Positions 49,691 to 62,553 of a stretch of DNA of 64,000 nucleotides are shown in pieces. Below the pieces are notes generated by a model that was given only the letters and a program-made list of their open reading frames with translations, was not told where the DNA came from and ran no database searches. This DNA is from Megamerina dolium (taxonomy: Eukaryota > Arthropoda > Insecta > Diptera > Megamerinidae). The stretch is taken from contig OY978525.1 in assembly GCA_963854835.1 (NCBI GenBank), positions 96,923,388 to 96,987,387 on the forward strand, read 5' to 3'. The first letter of the stretch is position 1, and each line of letters opens with the position of its first letter. The translations under genes were made by a program, and so were the position numbers.

Positions 49691-51975
49691 TACGAAAAAC
49701 TGACTGAACGTGTAAGAGAGTTTTGTTGCCGGTGGGTCTGACCCGTCGGTTCTTGTTCCAGAGGTATGTTCCTGATGTTGTTGTTGCTACTCCTGTGGGT
49801 TGCTCTTGGAGCACAAATATAACACTTATGTTTTCCTTAATTCTTTTCTCAATGTTTTTACAACTTTTATTAAGTAAATTTTAAATTTAACTTTTATACA
49901 CACTTTTCTTGAATATATAAACAATATAATATTTTAACTAGCACTGCACTGATGGTTTCACTAAGAGGGTAATTTTTAGATTGATCAACTAGAAAAAAGT
50001 TAATAATGTTTTGCCCCAAAACAAAGAGAGGTAAATAGAGAAACATAATAACAATACTGAGCGGAATGGGAAGAGTTGGCAAGATCGGTGATGCCAGATC
50101 GCTACTCAACCCATTCCCCCAATTTAGAACACAGTGCAGTACATAGATCTCTTTTGGCGTAGACACTGACGAAACTGAAAGTTTACCATTCAGATACAGT
50201 CATACATATCACTAAGTTATTATTTCACAGTTCTTCTAATTGAAATTAAAGAATTGATGAATGCAAGATGTTTCTTGTTGTCTTAAATAAGCCGAATTTG
50301 TAAATGTAGGAAAAAACGAAAAAAAAAAACAATTTTTTTACATTAAAAAACAAACTAAAAATTGTGTTTATTAAATGATTCGATAAATTTTTGCTTATAA
50401 AATAATTTTAAATACAATACAGGGGAGGGAAAGCACTTGTTATTATGGAATAAATGGGCTAATTTCAATTTATTTCAAGCACATTTAATTATGTATATTT
50501 ATATATTTGTATTTTTTCCTTTGTAACAGAATAATAATAATAATAATAATAATTAATCGCGTTATAATTGCGCTTAAATATGCATGTATCAAAATGATTA
50601 TAATTATATAATAAGTTATATGTAATAATAATAGTAGTGTAATAAAAATATTATCAATCAAAAACATATTCGAGCCGAAAATATATATAAAAATAGTTTA
50701 ATAATATTTGCGCATATTCATAGTCAAAGTTAAGATCCAACATAAAAATTGGCAGAGCATTGTTTTAGATAAATTTCCCATATACAACTCTGTTGGAAAG
50801 CAATTTTAACTATGAATACCAGGCATTGTACCTTAATGTGTATAATTATTTATTTTGCAATACAGTTGTTTTCCATATATTTTTATTTATTTCTTTCTTT
50901 TTTTACGCACTCAATCGAAAATAAATACAAATAAAGTTATATCAAATTTAAGTATTATATCAAATAGTAACAGAAACAGGAAAAGAGTGAGCGAAAAATG
51001 GTAGAGAGATCAGATAATTTGTTGAAAAATGTTTGTGGTTACAGGAAATGAAGAGAATTCCATATAAAACAGAGCACACAGAGCACGTTAGCCGATTGTT
51101 GATAATTTAGATCCTCTTTTTGTTCGTGTGCTTTCACACTAGATCAATTCAAAATCAATTGTAATATTTTAAAAAATATAATAAGAATTGTATTTGCCTA
51201 CGTTAAGTTACATCGAGTTAATAAATTATTTCGTTTCAAAAATTTCCTATATAAAATCAAAATTAAACAAAAAATTATAAAATCGTATGTAAATAAAGTC
51301 TTGTAGACATAATCTCGTATCGCCATAGAGAGTAGTTGGTATTAGTATAAGGAAAATAAATACTATTACGTAGTTTATTTTTTTAATGCCTACAGTTATT
51401 GCTCATTACTGCAATTAATATTATTATTATTGTACGTTTCTTCTTTAATAAATTTAAACTCTTGAAAATTTATATTTAAATAGATATATGTAGGTATGTT
51501 GGAATTTTGATCAAACTATAGTTGGCTGACTGTTTGGTTAGCTTTCACTTTTAATTTTATTATTAGTGTATTTTCTTTTTCATCTGCATATGTAATTTTG
51601 TTTGGCATTTTATATAATTTTTTTTTTTGCTTTTTTTAAAATATTTTTAATAGAGCGCTGTAACATGTCTTTTATAGTTGCTATATATGTCAATGTATTG
51701 TAGATTTTGAAGAGATAAGCTGATTAATTTCTTGTTTTGTTAGCTTTCTGGAAAAAAAAAATTAAATTAAATAAATACGACTACTTAAGGATTAGTGACG
51801 CATATCATTCATTCTTCCATTCAGAAGACAATTATTTATATAAATATATGTTACGTAATAAGACAAACCATATTTAGTATTTAGTCGTGTTTAGGTGTGT
51901 AGGCTTGCATTTGTATTTTGTATTGTATATGTGTGTTTGTGTGTGTGTGTGTGTGTGTTTATGTACTGATCTAAT
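49690..51975. other. vlc 3' side and intergenic sequence
   Basis: AT-rich sequence follows the vlc stop on the minus strand. It has several minus-strand AATAAA-like signals (for example tttatt near 51556). A TG microsatellite lies at 51930-51958 and an ATA repeat at 50528-50555. I see no coding sequence. Confidence 0.4.
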
Positions 51976-52326
51976 TCAGTTGGGCACTAAGTGACTGTTG
52001 TCTCTAACAAATATCTCAATCGAATTCACGTCAGCGGCCGAATCTTTTAAATCCGAACCGACCGGATCATGAGTCGCTGATGATGCTGTAGTTGTTGTTG
52101 TTGTTGAATTGGTGGTCATGGCCATACGATTTTTACGCTTCATTTCTTGCAATTGCTTGCGCTGTGCTTCGCGTTTCAATGCAGCTGCTGAAGGTGTTGC
52201 ATTACCATTACTATTATTGCCCACATTCGTTGAACCATTTGCCTTTATTGGATTTCTAGTCTTGTTCATTTTTTGTGGTTTAGCCATTGAAGTTTTTGCT
52301 GGTGTCTCATCGAAATTCTTTGGTTT
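51976..52326 (-). CDS. vlc: vlc last coding exon (basic tail)
   Basis: The acceptor is tttcag. It encodes a Lys/Arg-rich tail starting KPKNFDETPAK, a predicted coiled segment ALKREAQRKQLQEMKRKNR, a Thr run and the C-terminus EIFVRDNSHLVPN before TGA. The ALKREAQRKQ..MK.KNR pattern also ends mammalian DLGAP proteins (KR..RRQAAAEARKR-like), which supports orthology to the family. Confidence 0.9.
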   Translation of the reverse strand, partial: KPKNFDETPAKTSMAKPQKMNKTRNPIKANGSTNVGNNSNGNATPSAAALKREAQRKQLQEMKRKNRMAMTTNSTTTTTTASSATHDPVGSDLKDSAADVNSIEIFVRDNSHLVPN

Positions 52327-53991
52327 CTGAAAGCAAGAACGTAATTGAATTATAACAAACAATTTGTTGTTGTTGTTGTTGTGTTACTACCTTCCAGTCA
52401 TTGCTTTTCAATTGCTCTACATCTTCAAATATGGAATTAATATGATCAATTTGTAAATTCACCATATCCCAAAAACCTTGCAGATCATCAACCGTTGTGG
52501 GAAATTTATCGTCTGGCGAGCTTTTTAAATTGTTATGACAAAGTCCTAAAATGAACATTAATGTTTGTTTAATGGGCTTTATCACATTTACTTCTGAATT
52601 ACTTACCTTCAAACTGTTTCATTTTTTGTGTGACTAATAAACGTGCCTTACCCGATGCTGATCGCAGAAATCCCATTGTGTCTTCGCTGATCTCAGGATT
52701 ACTCTATAATGTACAACGAGAGGGAAGAAAAAAACAAAATAGATAATTTAACTCATCAGCAATGTGATTACAATCCACGTACCGAAAGCATTTCTATGTA
52801 ATTTTCAGCAACCTTAGCCAACGACAAAAGTCGTGCCTGTTCTTCTGCCAACAGTTTCAAAAAGTAATAACCATCCTTTGCCACTGTACTGTTACTGGAA
52901 TTATTTATATTTTTATTGCCAACATCTCCTCCATTTGCTTCTACCGTGTGTGTTGTAGGAGTGATTTTCTGATTTGTGCATTCAATGATATCAGCCTTTA
53001 ATTGTTGTGGTTTCAACGATTCTCTCGTTTGCTGTTGAAGTGTTGTTGATATTGTTGTAGTAATATTGTCTACGGGTAACGTTTTATGATCCACCTGATC
53101 TTCGTCTATATCCATGCTTTTGCGAAAGAAATCTCTTTTGGATGATATTGCAGGCAATTGAGCACGAAACTCTTCACTCAAATGTCGCATCACTGGTAGA
53201 TCAACATTGCTGTTCGGTGATGTTAAAACATCGGCAGCAGTCAACGTCGCCGGCGGTGGTGTTGTGTGTCGTGACAGATTATTTGGTACGATATTAACAC
53301 GTTTGCTAGGTGACAACTGTTGAAATTTGCGTGACAATTCCGACATTTCCGGTTTGCTAGCTTCACGTACAACTCGAGCTGTGCGTGGCGAACCACGTAG
53401 TGTTTTTGGACTATAGAAACCTTGCGCCAAAGCGCCTGGTCCATATAAACGTTCCACACGCTGCATAATGAAGCTGGTGTGGCAATTCTGGCCATCAGTC
53501 TGATCATGAGCGCCTCCGGCGACATTGTGACCGTTTTGATTTTGATTTTGATCCCTGCCCGACGACTCCATTAAATCATTTAAACGTCCTGTGTTTATAT
53601 GTTTTGTAGGTTGTGAATTTATCGGTGCATTTGACATTGGAAGCAACACTGGTGGTGTTAGTGAGTCTTTTTTTCGGCAATACTGAATGCTATTGGACGA
53701 TGGTCGTATTGGTGATACTTCCCGCGATTTATTTATATCCTGTCTTATCTTAGAATCATATGTTGTAAGGCTTGAATAACCATTAACACAACAAGCCAGA
53801 TTTAGATAGCTAGGCTTTTTGCCAGCACTATTCTGAGACGTCGTTGCTGCTGTCGCCGCCACCGCTGTTGTCGTAGTTGTCGACGACGAAGTTGCCGTTG
53901 ATGCTGCTGTTGTGGATAAGGCACTGAATTCTATCGTATCACCAATTTGGTGTGTTGGCACAATACACACCTCACTCGTTACGGAATCCAT
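51976..53991 (-). CDS. vlc: vulcan-like SAPAP/GKAP scaffold protein (four coding exons)
   Basis: The coding exons on the minus strand are 53991-52783, 52703-52607, 52545-52391 and 52326-51976, 1812 nt in all, giving a 603-aa protein with start and stop. Residues 1 to about 400 are low in complexity (Thr/Ser/Ala and Gln runs) with conserved-looking blocks such as SYLNLACCVNGYSSL and VERLYGPGALAQGFYSPK. From DGYYFLKLLAEEQARL onward the exons build the C-terminal domain of the GKAP/DLGAP family (NPEISEDTMGFLRSASGKARLL, then DDLQGFWDMVNLQIDHI and ending NDWK). A basic tail follows. Family members are membrane-associated guanylate kinase-binding scaffolds. I recall vlc as the neighbour of ap in Drosophila, which supports the name. 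An upstream 5' UTR exon is likely, since ttcag precedes the start by a few bases. Confidence 0.9.
52391..52545 (-). CDS. vlc: vlc third coding exon (GKAP domain end)
   Basis: After the acceptor ttttag it reads GLCHNNL, then TVDDLQGFWDMVNLQIDHI and ends LKSNDWK before donor AAG|gtagta. The pattern GFWD..QL.I..I...F..L....W is the hallmark of the C-terminal half of the GKAP domain. It is in frame with both neighbours. Confidence 0.93.
52607..52703 (-). CDS. vlc: vlc second coding exon (GKAP domain)
   Basis: This 97-nt exon has no ORF of its own above threshold. The acceptor is ttatag and the donor GAAG|gtaagt. It encodes SNPEISEDTMGFLRSASGKA and RLLVTQKMKQFE, which lines up with the GKAP segment (..GKIRSAVGSAQLLMSQKFQQF..) known from mammalian DLGAP proteins. 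Confidence 0.92.
52783..53991 (-). CDS. vlc: vlc first coding exon
   Basis: It encodes residues 1-403, from MDSVTSEVCIVPT to KVAENYIEMLS, and ends with donor TCG|gtacgt in phase 0. The Thr run near residue 40, the NQNQNQN repeat and the Gln run near residue 320 are low-complexity. The last 30 residues start the GKAP domain. The open frame runs four codons into the intron (VRGL stop), so the apparent 407-aa ORF is slightly too long. Confidence 0.92.
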
Positions 53992-56282
53992 AAAAGCTGA
54001 ATGTGTCTCACTAGTTCCGGTCCGTTCAGGCGGAACAGCGCACCCGTAAAATGTCTTTACCTCTTACGGTTTGTGACTGATTGCTTGTTAGTTTGTCAAT
54101 CGTTTCAATGTACGGCGGAATGTATTATATTCAGATTAATACCTGTAGTCGGCTTGGAGGGAGAAGAAAAAAAAAAGAAAGAAAAAACTAATAATAATAA
54201 ATACGCAAAAAATATATTAAATATACATAGGTATGTTTATGTATGTAAATGTTTTGTGACAAAACAAGAATGACATTGCATGTGGTTACTAAGCAAAGAA
54301 GTACATAATTGTAAGCAAGTGGGAGATATGATACATTAAGTACGTATGCACGTAGCTCACTGTCTCAGAGGTCACATTATAGAAAAACAATACATGCATT
54401 TACATACTTATTATTCTGGTAAACACACCATAATAAAAAAAAAAAAAATGTGCGGTGACTGAAAATGAGCTTCATGTTCAAAAACTCTTTTTATTTTTCT
54501 TTTTACAATTATTACTTATTATATTTACATTGTTGTATATTCATGCGTAATCAATAAAATTATAAAAATGTATTTATTGCAGACACAAAAGATAATACAC
54601 TGACAAATAACCAATAAGACCAACAATATAACGGTCAAGTGAAAAATTGTCTCTTAACCACATATCTTATGTATTTCCATTAGCACTTGATCAACAATGA
54701 TCGCCCTTGTTTAATTATTAACAAATTAACAGCAGAGCATTTGCAAACCGGATTTTATAATTTAAAGTAGTTTATTCATTAATATGTTCTTGGTAACAGA
54801 CAAGATATAAGCACGCACATAAACTCATATGTAGACCAACTACAAGTTGTGAGATATTTTTTTTGCGGAAGCATTTCGCTTATCCTTGACTTGATATTTT
54901 CCAAAAAGAAGTTGGATATATATACAATTTAATTGACACTGCATTTAGAAATAATAAATTAGAGCATATATTTGTGTGCTTTATTGCACAACTAGCACGC
55001 GATAATTTCTTCTTTCACTACACCGCAACAGTTAGAAGAAACACTACTTCTTTAACCCGTAATATTAATGTGAAAAATACACCGAATCACTGTTGGTGGT
55101 GGCATCTAAATTTAGAAGGTTACTTTCAATTCTCATCCATTTGATGTTACTTTGTGGTTTTTTTATATTTTAAGTTTAGTCACTAATATTGATTATTTTG
55201 TACACTACCTTTACTGCTCAATGTAAAAAGTCGCTCTTCAGCTAATTTTGTGAAAATTTACACTTTTTAAAACGAAATTTCTTTTTCCAATGAACCGTCT
55301 ATGAAAAAGCATTTAGGCTGCAAAATACATGTACTCGTATGTGTCCATATGAGAAACACATTGTAAAGTAGCAAAGGGTATTTCACATGTTTCAATATTA
55401 ATTTTATTCACATGCAAATGATCAAATATTTCTATAATATTAAATTAGTTTAAATAAATAAAAAATAATATCATGTATACTTGCAAGAAGAAAATAAATT
55501 ATCTAATTTAAATTATTTAAAATCCAAATTGTATCGTAATCGTAATGTTCAAAGTTTACCCTGTGTCGTGTTTCACATGTATCATATTGGTTCACAATAA
55601 AAGAACTGCAACCTTAGTACATGCGGCAGATGAAATTGTAATGAGACCATCTGGTTGGAATGCTAGAACAGACATACTGGAAAAACCAGAAAACAACAAT
55701 TAAAGTTATTATTGAATTAAAACGCAGAAGAAATACATAGTATATTATATAATTTGTTTAAAATATTTCAGCGATATAAAATATACAAGAGTTACGTCAC
55801 TCCTTCGCGAGTGTCCAGTGTAGGTCTCAGGTGCATATATACTTACTTATATGATGTGAGCTTCAGAAGCAAGTACACATTTTGTTAAGCAAATTTTGTT
55901 TCAGTGAGGTTTTGGCTGTTGTTTTTGTTATATTTTGGGAAATGATAGTCATAATACCTACTTGTATTTATATTGAATTTAATAATATTCCAAAGAACTA
56001 TGTAAATTAAAACTAAAAACATAAAAAAACAATATATTTAATTTGACTTTCACTGTATATCCAACAAGTGCATTTATTCTCAAATATACATGTAAATGCA
56101 AATATAAATGTGTGTACTTGTAGATTAGAAAGGGTCAAATTTTCGCTCTATTTATGATTTTAAGTATATTTGCTAAAGAGACCATGGTTCTACAATCAAA
56201 TTCGAAAACTAAGTATTTCTATTTGTGTAAATAACAATATTTACTTGTCAAAATGCAGGTGTCAAATTGTTTCTAGACACAT

Positions 56283-56392
56283 GGGCCCGTAGTTGGAGTC
56301 AAATTGAAGTTAATTTTAAATTTAGAATCGGTTATTTGACAGGATTTTGTATCGGAAATATGTCAAACGAGTCGATGAGTCATGATCAATGA
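56283..56392. repeat. MITE family copy (one end)
   Basis: GGGCCCGTAGTTGGAGTCAA followed by TTTTAAATTTAGAATCG and TTTGACAG aligns along about 110 bp with the copy at 62554-62689. Its other end is not clear. Confidence 0.6.
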
Positions 56393-57879
56393 TCAATCAA
56401 TTGTTAATATTATTGCTAGGCGTTTTGCCACTTTTTTTCTTGCCGTACGAATTTCATCCGCCTTAATGCAGATAACTCTTTATTCACGCCTATTTGGACT
56501 CCAGTTTATTGAAAGAAAAACTTGCATAACCAAATTTCGATTGAATTAAAAATATATCTAAGGAGCACCCTTTACTCAATATTACTTACCATGAAAAATA
56601 TTGTGTAGCTATGTGATTCATAGGGATATATCATGCAAAATGTCCACAAATGGTTTCCATGCTATGTACGTCTTCTTAATCAAAAACCAGATCAAGGCAA
56701 TTGATGCACTATACATACACCCAAATGCTGAGTGCTGTTGTGATTTGTCATTGGTATCGAAAATTAAAAACTATCGCTTTAACTTTTTTTCAGATGTCTC
56801 ATTTTCTTATTTTTTTTTTTCTTTCTTTCATTTTAATATCTATCCACTTTGCATAATATCCAACTGTGAATGTCATCTTCACGACTATGACCTTAGCGCG
56901 TGTGTCATAAGTAGATTTTTATGTATAGGAGTACTTGTATGTATGAATGTATTTATTTGTATTGTAATTTAAAGTTAGTATTAATATACTTTGGTTCTTT
57001 TTCTTTTTTTCTTTAAATTTAATTATATTTTTGAACAATAATTTTGAACAAGTGCAAACTTATACTCTACATATTTACAGTATATATCTGTGGCAAAAAA
57101 AAAAAAATAACCACCTAAATCGGTGCCGGGTGCATTTCTCCACACAATTTGTCAAATATTTGTGAAATTTCATCTGAGAGGAAAAATAAAACTCATGATT
57201 ATTTTTGATATAAGCTGGTTTTGAAGTTTATGCTGAGGATGTCGGAAATATTTCATAATTTTTGGATTTCATTTAGAAACCTAAAACCTAATGCTTGTAG
57301 AATTCATAAATATTTTCTTGTGCAATACATAAAGTAGACTTAGGTAGTTACATCGTTTTGCCACATACCGATAAATTTGTGTGTGTTTTTTTTTATATTC
57401 TGATGTTTGTTCTTTCTTCTGTGTCGTCCTCGTCCCTGAGACCCAAAATTATATTGAACTTCAGCTACATACAGCTACAGTTCGTCATTTATTTTAATAT
57501 GTAAATATATTAAATTTATTTAATTATTTTTTATATATTTCCTTGTATTACTGAAACGAATACATAATATTATGATTAAAAAATTATACATTTCTTTTAT
57601 TTTTTGAATGATGTAAAAATGTTTAATCTAGGGCCAGAGAATTCATGCGCTCTACGCTTATTGAAATTATGTTTTATATGGAATGAAGTCACATTACTTA
57701 TTGATATTTAAGTACATTTACATTTTTCTTAAATCGAATCGATGATAAATTAGATATTTTGTGTTTTTGTTACCCATGACATAAATTTGATCTGAGTATA
57801 CACTACATAAGTATTCCCATGTCCAAAATTTCTTATAACCTTTCTAACTAATGATATGTTTAACGAGTACATATAATTT

Positions 57880-57885
57880 TTTATT
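57880..57885 (-). terminator. candidate poly(A) signal of the CD36-family gene
   Basis: AATAAA on the minus strand about 60 nt past the stop. The region is AT-rich, so chance occurrence is likely; other hexamers lie further on. Confidence 0.3.
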
Positions 57886-57943
57886 TGTCTCTTGGTTGGT
57901 TGGTTTTCTTTCTGTGTTAGGTGGAAATTATGAAAGATATTTT

Positions 57944-58312
57944 CTAATATCTCTCCTTGGACTTTTTCTTCTCTAAATCAAATTGTGCTGTTGCCAAATA
58001 ATTGGAACCTTCCAAATGTAGTGTACTCTGTCTGTGTGAGTTTCGTATCAGACAGTATAATGACAAGAGCATAAGTAATGCTCCTAAGACAAATAACACA
58101 ATCATTAGGATCACACGTGCTTTGGGCGGAACAGTTGTTGCGAAATTCATTAGATCCGTTATTTCATCAGGCAGATAATCGATGCCCTCCTCGAACCATA
58201 ATATTGGGAAGATAATATCTGGGAAATTGGCGACTTGTTTGATGTCAAAAACTTGACTAACAGCTAAATTAATTTGTACACGAGCACGAGCTCTTAATGT
58301 TGTTCCCATGTC
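57944..58312 (-). CDS. CD36-family last exon (C-terminal helix and tail)
   Basis: The acceptor is attaag. It opens [20 protein letters not shown], continues through [17 protein letters not shown] and a 20-residue hydrophobic helix, and ends with a basic tail (EKKKSKERY) before TAG. Downstream on the minus strand, AATAAA (tttatt at 57880-57885) is a plausible poly(A) signal. Confidence 0.94.
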   Translation of the reverse strand, partial: DMGTTLRARARVQINLAVSQVFDIKQVANFPDIIFPILWFEEGIDYLPDEITDLMNFATTVPPKARVILMIVLFVLGALLMLLSLYCLIRNSHRQSTLHLEGSNYLATAQFDLEKKKSKERY

Positions 58313-59785
58313 CTTAATGAGAAGATAGAGAAAATATTGTGTTTGTCAAAGAAATCATTCGATACATTATGCACATATACTTACTGGTTGAACGTCAATA
58401 AATAGTTCGTGTTTCTCCTTCTCTGGTGGCGAAATACCTTCTACAGCATCCAAGAGGCTTTGATCCGCCAAATAGAAATGTGGAAAGCTCAACAATATGG
58501 GTGAATCTGAGGTAGAGGGTGTGGTAGACATATTAAACACTGCCAAATAGATTCAATACACTATGCAATACAAACCATATTGACAAAGAGAGACATTGAA
58601 TAAACCATTTGGTGCACACGAAGGTGGTCCTGCGGGACAGAAACACATATTATCCGGATTCGATTCAACATCGGCGAAAACATTTTTAGGCGGCGTAAAA
58701 CGATATCCCTTAACACCAGCTTTAGTTTCAACTTCCTTCTCGTAGTGCAACGGTAGTACACGACATAAATCCTTGTCATAAATGTGTAAAATACGATTAT
58801 GATCGATGTGTGGTGGGAAAATGGAACCGTCGGTACCATTCAATTTGTTGCAATCATCATTCAGCCAATGTGGTAGGTGAGATTTACCATTAAACTTATC
58901 AATAATACCATATTGGGTAATGTCATCTACACCAGTAAAGACTGTGATGCGATCCTATGAAAGTGATAGAGAGCAAAATACATCTAAGAATGAATACGCT
59001 TTCATCAGAGATCGTTTTACATACCGCTGATGTGCCATTTTTACCATACATAAGACCAAATTCTTCATACGGTAGCTTTTGTTCTTTCGGCACCACATCT
59101 TTGGCCAACTTGAGCAACGGATCTTCGTAGCCCCATAAAAGTTGTCCCACTGAGACTTGTACAAATGGTTTAATCTTCAATATATCCATTATACTGGCCA
59201 TAGCAAGTCGTAAAAATCTATTATCGCAAATTTCATCCATTAGTATCTACTCGTATATGGTGAAAGTATAGCCTTTGGATTTTAGTTATTACCTTGCAGC
59301 ATGTTTACTCTGTGATGTTGCACTCAACATGGGAATATTTGGCACAATAACTACATCATCTTCCATACCAACGGATAACTCTTCACGATATACGTAAATT
59401 TTACGCAAATTATAAGTGAGCGTACCATTCGAGTTCTCAGTGATATTGACCTTTTCCCATGATTCCCTAAAAAATTGAGAAAACAAAATTTAAGCAAATA
59501 TAGTACCTACATAATATGTATGTGACACTTACGAATACACATATGGTCCGACTTCATCAAGTATGGGCTTGGAGCCATTATTAAGGAACTCATTCGCATT
59601 TGTTACATTATAAACGTAAACACTTATTTTAGGTTCCACTGGCGGTTTAGACCACCAGCCGAATGTTTGTGTACCAGGTCGTAATGCAACTTGATGATCC
59701 ACTATTAAATTGACTAATGATGAAAATTCACAGGCGACTAGAATCCCCAATATGAGAAAGCATGCTGATATTGCTATTGTTATCC
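57944..59785 (-). CDS. CD36/scavenger receptor class B family protein (six coding exons, first exon not found)
   Basis: The minus-strand exons are 59785-59533, 59466-59293, 59217-59025, 58954-58576, 58506-58385 and 58312-57944. All junctions are GT..AG and join in frame, giving 495 residues. The visible protein starts in the N-terminal membrane helix ([20 protein letters not shown]). It then has the family core [81 protein letters not shown] and an ectodomain with NVT, NGT and NVS glycosylation sites and several Cys ([21 protein letters not shown]). The C-terminal helix is [20 protein letters not shown], with a short basic cytosolic tail. Family members bind lipids, lipoproteins or carotenoids at the cell surface. 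Which of the many fly paralogues this is cannot be settled here. The exon with Met is unseen, somewhere above 59785. Confidence 0.93.
58385..58506 (-). CDS. CD36-family exon 5 of those visible
   Basis: It encodes [20 protein letters not shown] and [21 protein letters not shown], the signature PHFY.AD...L..V.G..P....HE...D..P of the family. The acceptor is cctcag, the donor CCA|gtaagt. It is too short for an ORF of its own. Confidence 0.93.
58576..58954 (-). CDS. CD36-family exon 4 of those visible (ectodomain core)
   Basis: Reads [20 protein letters not shown].., [34 protein letters not shown] and the Cys-rich [19 protein letters not shown]. These Cys form disulphides in the family. The acceptor is ttcatag; the donor is TATG|gtttgt, a less usual +3 T. 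Confidence 0.93.
59025..59217 (-). CDS. CD36-family exon 3 of those visible
   Basis: It encodes [19 protein letters not shown] and [20 protein letters not shown], ending YGKNGTSA at donor GCG|gtatgt. The acceptor (gataatag) has a weak pyrimidine tract, but ACTAAT about 20 nt upstream could be the branch point. Alternative acceptors upstream put a stop in frame, so this one is chosen. Confidence 0.85.
59293..59466 (-). CDS. CD36-family exon 2 of those visible
   Basis: It encodes [20 protein letters not shown] and then the [21 protein letters not shown] segment, with two N-glycosylation sites (NIT, NGT). The acceptor is tttttag and the donor GCAAG|gtaata; the split codon gives Arg. Confidence 0.9.
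59533..59785 (-). CDS. CD36-family exon: N-terminal membrane helix
   Basis: The acceptor ttttcag is followed by GGATAACA; the frame gives a hydrophobic helix and then [21 protein letters not shown].., the usual opening of the CD36 ectodomain. It ends GTGTATTC|gtaagt. The start of the frame shows a split codon (phase 1 upstream), proving that at least one short coding exon lies upstream. Confidence 0.92.
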
Positions 59786-61534
59786 CTGAAAAACAAATCA
59801 GAAGAAAATATGAAAGGTGAATTTGTAATTACTTTCTTTTAAATATATACCTACATATCCATTCCACCATATACTACAATATATTGTATTAAAATATTAT
59901 TAAAAATTACCGCGTATAGTTTAATGTTAAAATCATGAAAATACTTCCTGTTTACGAATTAGTAGTAATATTGTCAGAAAAATCGATATTCTCAACTGTG
60001 CTCTTTTACTAATGCCGACACATTTCGCACTTTCATTTTGAATGAATTCTACCACTACCCAGTGAGAAAACTCTAGCGTTGGAATTTGGAATTTGGAATA
60101 CTTATGTTTGCGGTTTTGATGAAAGAACTGAGATTGAATAAAATTATTCGTTTTTTTTCGCGAGAACATTTGGTATAACTCGTCCATATACGAGTACATC
60201 GCACTCAGAATAATAACGAATGAAATAGTGTTCGTTGCTATGAGTTCTTCGTAGAAAAATTGACTGTTCCATTCCTTTTCCTTCAGGCTGCAAATTCACT
60301 TAAATTGCTAATCGCATTAATCATTTTAATCATTAAGCCTCTTCAATAGACTTTTGATGTCGCTATTTCTTGAATAAAGGTAGCTTTTTGGTGATCCAAC
60401 TACATGAAATTTACTTTAATCATTGAAATTGAATAAACTTTCGAGCTGTTATACTACGTTTCAGTCGTAGAAAAATAGTATTTGCATGAGATATCGAATA
60501 ATTGCGTACTGATACTATTCCAAAATAATTTTTTTAATAATAGGCATAGCGTACTATGCAAGTAGTAGTTTTCCTACAGGGTGTGCGCTATTATTAAGAC
60601 CTACTTGTTGCATGAGTACTTTCATTTTACATTCATTCTACAACGACTACTACTTCTACAATTGTTATTATTACATTCTACTTGGAAATTAATCTTTCGC
60701 CAATTAACATTTCTCATCAACAAATTCATGCATATATACAACTTGTCAACATTTGTGACGAATGATGACGCTTTCACTTTTTTCTCTTGATTTTTTCGCA
60801 TTTCTAATTATTATTATATTTTCTATGCATTTAACTAGTTTAATAATCGTTGGAGAGGAAAATTAGAATAACAATGCTTGCTTATGAAAGTCATACTAAT
60901 TACTTGTGTATAATTTCATTAAAGTCATAAATATTTATAGGCACAGATTTCTTTAGAATAATTTATTATATATATTTATTATATAAACTTAATTAAAATG
61001 CAATGTAATTCTGAATTATTACAATTTTAAACACATATTTGTGAAACGAATCATCATATATTAAATATGTAGGTATATTTAGAATGAAAATTCCAGTGCC
61101 TTCTAAAGTTCAAAGTTTTATTGTTGCCGCTATTAATGAAGATAATGATGATTGCGTGAGTCAGCTAGTGTTATTGATAGTCAATTCAATTCAAGTAAGT
61201 ACGTAAATGCATATGACACAGACATATGATATTTGAATGAAAATGCATATTAAATTGTTGTTTGCACATATATAAATATGCTTCCATCCACTTATTTTAA
61301 GTAAGTATACGTATAATTGGATAATTGTTCTAAATTGTTTCGCCAACAAACACAGAAAACAGGTAAAATGCTGTTAGTTATGTAACTAAGAAATTAGTGT
61401 TGCTGCGTTGAGCAATTTATTATCGTGTAATATTGTTTGCGTATTTGTGTTGCGATATTTCCATTGGTTATGGTGGCGGTAAAATTGTTACAAACTATTG
61501 TACGTACATGCTTAAAGCTTTGCTATTTTACTGT

Positions 61535-61567
<33 letters not shown>

Positions 61568-62553
61568 CAATTAAACTGTTACACGTGTTTGTGAGATTCA
61601 TCTAGTTAAAATCTCGGAATCATACATGTCTGTGTTGATTGCTGCTTGAATTTATGGTTGTATTGGTATAAAGTTGGCAAATAAATGAACCGAAAAGCAC
61701 AAATACTAAATACTTAATCACACATGTGAGGTCGAAATGTTGGAAATAGTTTTATAAAGGGCTTTCCATTAAACATGTCAACTCTTGATAACTAATTGTA
61801 TGAAGTATATTTTGTTAATCTTGTTATATGTGTATGGAATATAACAACTACCAAATAACATGAACAGCGCAATTTTCTATGACTCCTTCATAAAATCGAA
61901 TCTCATTTTGCACCACATTTGTTTTTGATTTATTGAAATTACAGATATAAGCATTGCATTGTAACTTCTTGATTTTAAACCTGTTTCAATGTACTCGTAA
62001 ATATGCACTGTGGCAATAAAAGGAGCAAAGCAAAAATATTTCACAAGTCGCAGTTCTTGTGCACTGCAAAAATCAATAATTGGCTGATCAGTTTTCTTAT
62101 ACAAAAAAAAAAAAAAAAAAAAAAAGAATTAGATATCGAAAAGCACCCCTCTAATTTGCTAATTTGCCCATTAAGCTACTGTAATATTTCGCAAAGAATC
62201 CTGCTTTCAATAAAAAAATAACAAATATAAATTTAAAAATTCATTAAAAAATGCTAAACCAAGGAAACCTGTGAAACCGTGTAAACTCATTAAGATGCAA
62301 ACTAAATAGTTTTATGTTTGAGGAAATCTTATTCTGATTCTTCGGTTCTACACGTGAAGATAATTTTAATATCTATAGCAAATTCTAAGTGGTTTCGTAC
62401 ACAACAATTTATTTAAATATATTTAAAAAACACTTTAAAGTAGTTTAATTGATTATTTCCAGTCAGAAAAAATAATGCTGTGAATTAATATCGATCCACA
62501 ACTAAAAAAGGTATTGCCAATTGTACGTAAAAATAAAAAATAAAAAACACATT
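59786..62553 (-). other. upstream intron of the CD36-family gene
   Basis: AT-rich, with a CTG repeat at 61535-61567 and an A-run at 62104-62124. The first coding exon with Met must lie here or beyond but was not found; an 88-aa minus-strand frame at 59933 has no CD36 resemblance. Confidence 0.4.
61535..61567. repeat. CTG trinucleotide microsatellite
   Basis: About 11 perfect CTG units. Confidence 0.93.

Larger units (their letters stand above)
53992..57943. other. vlc 5' side and interval to the CD36-family gene
   Basis: Likely holds the vlc promoter and 5' untranslated exon(s); the sequence just before the vlc start is GC-richer (54001-54060). The remainder is AT-rich. A MITE copy lies at 56283-56392. 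The 123-aa frame at 56601 is AT-rich and without homology. Confidence 0.4.

Noticed and set aside
53241..53525. 94-aa frame inside vlc
   Set aside because: Alternate frame of the first vlc exon.
59933..60199. 88-aa frame as the missing first exon of the CD36-family gene
   Set aside because: It does not end in a donor giving the right phase, and its sequence lacks the short basic N-terminus expected before the first helix.
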